Shown here: piece after piece, positions 61,225-64,000 of the stretch | How positions within the stretch are numbered: position 1 is the first letter of the stretch | Layout: every line of letters begins with the position of its first letter | DNA from: Typha latifolia | Lineage: Eukaryota; Streptophyta; Magnoliopsida; Poales; Typhaceae | Direction: 5' to 3' | Assembly (NCBI GenBank): GCA_019914945.1 | Contig: CM034109.1 | Coordinates: 10,346,479 to 10,410,478, forward strand | Length of the DNA stretch: 64,000 bases | Translations under genes and position numbers: made by a program | The notes under the pieces: generated by a model | Database searches by the model: none | Seen by the model: only the letters and a program-made list of their open reading frames with translations | What the model was told of the DNA's origin: nothing

Positions 61225-61795
61225 TGTGGGTGGATGTCCATTTGGGGGAACAGGGGAGGGAAGAGGAAGGGATAATACTTGACGGTCTATGAAAAACGGT
61301 TATTGCGCCCGCGAAAAACGGTTGGGAGAGGGAAGAATTGGGAACTCTCGAGTGGGTCAAAGGCTTAGGTTGCGGACTTGCAGGGAAAACGTAGGGCTCT
61401 TGTCAAACCTACAGGAGTAATGCGAGGAGGGCACTCATAGGGTACCAATACGTGCTAAATTAAAGAAAAAATTATCAAAAGACACCCACTTGCTTATCAG
61501 GCTTTAACCTTCAAGGCGACAGTGGGCTTGTTATTATCGCTAAACTCGGCGCTTTCTTTATGTACCATCGCCGAATTTCGACTTTTATGTCGGAGAAGTG
61601 GCGACTTATCGTGAACGAGGGAGATTTGTTTCCGCAAAATGGCGGGAAAACTAGATCGTTTTCCACGCTCCGGTCTCTACTTCTGGTCACCGCATCTCCT
61701 TCCTCGAGAAGCTTTCTAGGGTTTATATTTTTTCCTCCGCCTCTCAATCTGCCAAGCCCAATCCGCTGCATCTTCTCTTCCGCGCTCGATCCAAG
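61225..61795. promoter_or_regulatory. Shared divergent promoter region of GNL2 and RTEL1
   Basis: Only 571 bases separate the two start codons, which point away from each other. The interval holds both 5' leaders and presumably a bidirectional promoter. No TATA box is obvious on either side. Confidence 0.6.
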
Positions 61796-64000
61796 ATGCC
61801 GATCTACAAGATTAGGGGGGTCGATGTCGATTTCCCTTTCGAAGCGTACGACTCCCAGATCGTCTACATGGAGAAGGTCATCCAGTCCTTGCAAGAGGTT
61901 AGTTTTCTTCCACCCGATTCCACATGTTTGATCTCTACTCCTGATGCTTTAAGAACCTTATTTCGTCTCGCGGTGTTCGTTTCCTGTTTAGAAACTCTAA
62001 AGTTTTTCTTGTTCGCTTTTGAAGTAGGGAAGTAATCCCATTCCGTCTTGTTAATCTTTATCTTTCCGCTCGCTTTTAGATTTGTTCTAGATCTTCTCGG
62101 TTTGAAACCCTAAAGCTTTATTGTTATTTCTCTTTTGACGTAGAGATGTAATGCTTTGCTTGAGAGCCCCACGGGAACGGGGAAAACGCTGTGCCTTCTT
62201 TGTGCTACCTTGGCTTGGAGGAAGAGTTTTGGGGGCTTTTCAACTGGTGGTGGTGAAGAGAAGAGTCGGGCTTCTGGAAGTCAGCCATCCAGCAGTCAGT
62301 CTACGGAGCATCCTAGGTCGGATTCACCAGTGATAATATACACTTCACGCACTCATAGCCAGCTGAAGCAGGTTATAAGAGAGCTGAAGACAAGCAATTA
62401 CAGGTTATGTTTCTTTTTCTTTTTCTCCTCTTTTGCAATTTAAATTTTTATATGGTGTGCTTATTGGCGTACTGCTGATTTCTACATTGGATGTTCTTGA
62501 TTTTATTTTTCATTATTTATAATATACTTTTGCAGACTGGTTGAGATTAGCTTGATTCTTCATTATTCTGCTCTATTGTCTTGTTCTTCCTCCAATTTGT
62601 TTGACTTGATATACTAAACAGTGTCATGTCTTGGATATTCCATTAACATAACCTTTTGCTCCATCCAATTTTTCCATTTTTATGTCAACTATCTCCATCT
62701 TGATATTTTATCTGGAATCTATTCTGCCTGTTGGACATGCCAGCGCTGATATTTTCATTGTTTATCTTTTTTCCTCTCTTCCATGAACAGTGAGTTATTT
62801 CTTCATGATTAGTATTTCAAATAACTTTGACCTTTGCATGGTTGTCTTGACAAATGATTTCCAAGTTGTACCTAATGCAACCCTCCTTTTTTCTGGTTTA
62901 GACTGGTTGTTGAAAGATAATGCACTGACACCCTACTGTGGAGCTCCTCTTGTTCTTTGTTGATGAGAGATGCAATCAATAGTGGGAATAAAGGCTTTGT
63001 TGACATTTTATTATCTCTGTGTCTATTTCTTTTTTCAAAGTATGCTGGTTATAACACAGATTTGTAGCAACCTCTGGATTATTAACTCTAGTGATTCTAC
63101 AAGCTTGCAGGCCCAAAATGACAGTATTAGGTTCTCGTGAGCAGATGTGCATTCACGATGAAGTGCGCCAGATTCAAGGTAGAGCACAAAACAGTGCTTG
63201 CCAATACGTCTGTAGAAAGCGCTTGTGCCGCTATCACTCCCGTGTTTCTGGTACTTGTGTTTCACTGATGTAATAGTTCATTTGTTGCAAGTGATAAACT
63301 TCAAAATTTTATATGACAATATCTGCTTCTTTCAAATAAGAACTCAGAACTTTTATAACTGATGTGCTGTGTTGAACTCACATTTTTGGACTATGTACTT
63401 TGCAGGTGTTAGAATACTAAATTATTTTGTGAATTTTTAGATTATGTTTGTTAACATCATCATATACTTTTTTTTCTCAAATTAATTTTTTTATAGTTAC
63501 TTTTGTGTGCTTTTCTGTTGATTTGACACCTACATATGGCTGGTATATTGGAATCTCTGTTATCATTTCTTCTTGTGTCTGGCTAGTACAGTTTGTTGCA
63601 TCAGTTTGCAGTGTATTATACTAGCCCATGTAGAAATTGTGATTTTAGTCCATATTTAAGTTACATTACCTTCTCTTTAGCTGTCTGACAATTTTGATCT
63701 TGCAATCATTTCTAATAACTACACAATGGGCCACTTAAATGATTGAAACACTTTTATGTTATAAAGGGAAAAATGATTACTAGGTTTGATTTTTCATGCT
63801 GTAGAATAATTGGAGTTCACAAGTTTGCTCAACATGTTGATAGATTGCTAAATGTGTTACTGAAGAATGTGGTCATCCAAAATGATTATCAGTTTTTCAC
63901 AGTTCATTGATAAGTTATTTGACCCTTGAAAGGAAAACAAGTGGAAAGTTGCACTGATAAATTGATCTACTGTGATTCTGCTTAGAGGTTTTGTTCCATC
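61796..64000 (+). CDS. RTEL1: RTEL1 helicase (regulator of telomere elongation), 5' part; truncated by window end
   Basis: Three exons are visible (61796-61897, 62144-62403, 63111-63250), joined in phase, encoding the first 167 or so residues; the gene continues past the window. The protein starts MPIYKIRGVDVDFPFEAYDS, typical of RTEL1, with a Q-motif-like VYMEKVIQSLQE segment, Walker A SPTGTGKT (residues 42-49), and helicase motif Ia YTSRTHSQLKQV. Exon 3 contains cysteines of the iron-sulphur cluster domain (QMCIHDEV and CQYVCRKRLCRYH). RTEL1 is an XPD/FANCJ-like 5'-3' DNA helicase that dismantles T-loops, D-loops and G-quadruplexes, protecting telomeres and limiting recombination. The rest of the window (63251-64000) reads as an intron, with no further exon recognised. 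Only the N-terminal helicase part is seen. Confidence 0.95.

Overview
The window is plant nuclear DNA: spliced GT-AG genes, 5'UTR introns, AT-rich intergenic DNA with many (TA)n and (GA)n microsatellites, and gene families found only in plants (CBL calcium sensors, plant PI4K-gamma with ubiquitin-like repeats, AGD14, LRX, GNL2, DUF538). Two genes (LRX and GNL2) are strikingly GC-rich at third positions while their neighbours are not. That bimodality is typical of monocots, so I infer a monocot with a fairly compact genome; species not determined. I reconstructed 13 protein-coding genes exon by exon, with every junction checked for phase. No operon-like clusters, CRISPR arrays, rRNA or tRNA genes were found. 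Layout: (1) 0.4-11.8 kb, a head-to-tail pair of CBL4/SOS3-type calcineurin B-like genes with identical 8-exon structures, separated by about 7 kb of transposon debris (a LINE 3' end and a long-TIR MITE). (2) 12.6-15.2 kb, a PI4K gamma-4-like kinase. (3) 16.4-16.8 kb, a 78-residue KIN2/LEA-like stress protein with TATA box and poly(A) signal. (4) 17.2-18.8 kb (minus), an AVT1-like vacuolar amino-acid transporter. (5) 18.8-21.9 kb, AT-rich DNA holding a second, better preserved copy of the MITE. (6) 22.3-27.6 kb, a large Tudor plus Enhancer-of-Polycomb-like protein (EPCR type, PEAT complex). (7) 30.2-30.7 kb (minus), a secreted DUF538 protein. (8) 32.1-32.8 kb (minus), a small heavy-metal-associated (HMA) protein in three short exons. 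(9) 35.3-40.3 kb (minus), MLN51/Barentsz, an exon junction complex core factor, in nine coding exons with a GC-AG intron. (10) 42.3-47.2 kb, the Arf-GAP AGD14 in 13 exons. (11) 49.9-51.2 kb (minus), an LRR-extensin. (12) 53.9-55.8 kb (minus), Golgi SYS1 with an 8-nt terminal coding exon. (13) 57.0-61.2 kb (minus), the GNOM-like ARF-GEF GNL2, carrying an apparent 1-base frameshift near its start. (14) From 61.8 kb to the window end, the 5' part of the telomere helicase RTEL1, divergent from GNL2. The genes do not form one pathway. Loose functional links are membrane traffic (AGD14, SYS1, GNL2 all bear on ARF/ARL GTPase cycles at the Golgi) and calcium/phosphoinositide stress signalling (CBLs, PI4K-gamma, LEA). 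I did not find a convincing undescribed system; the most useful leads are the GNL2 frameshift, the unusual splicing of MLN51, the MITE family and the rearranged LINE fragment.
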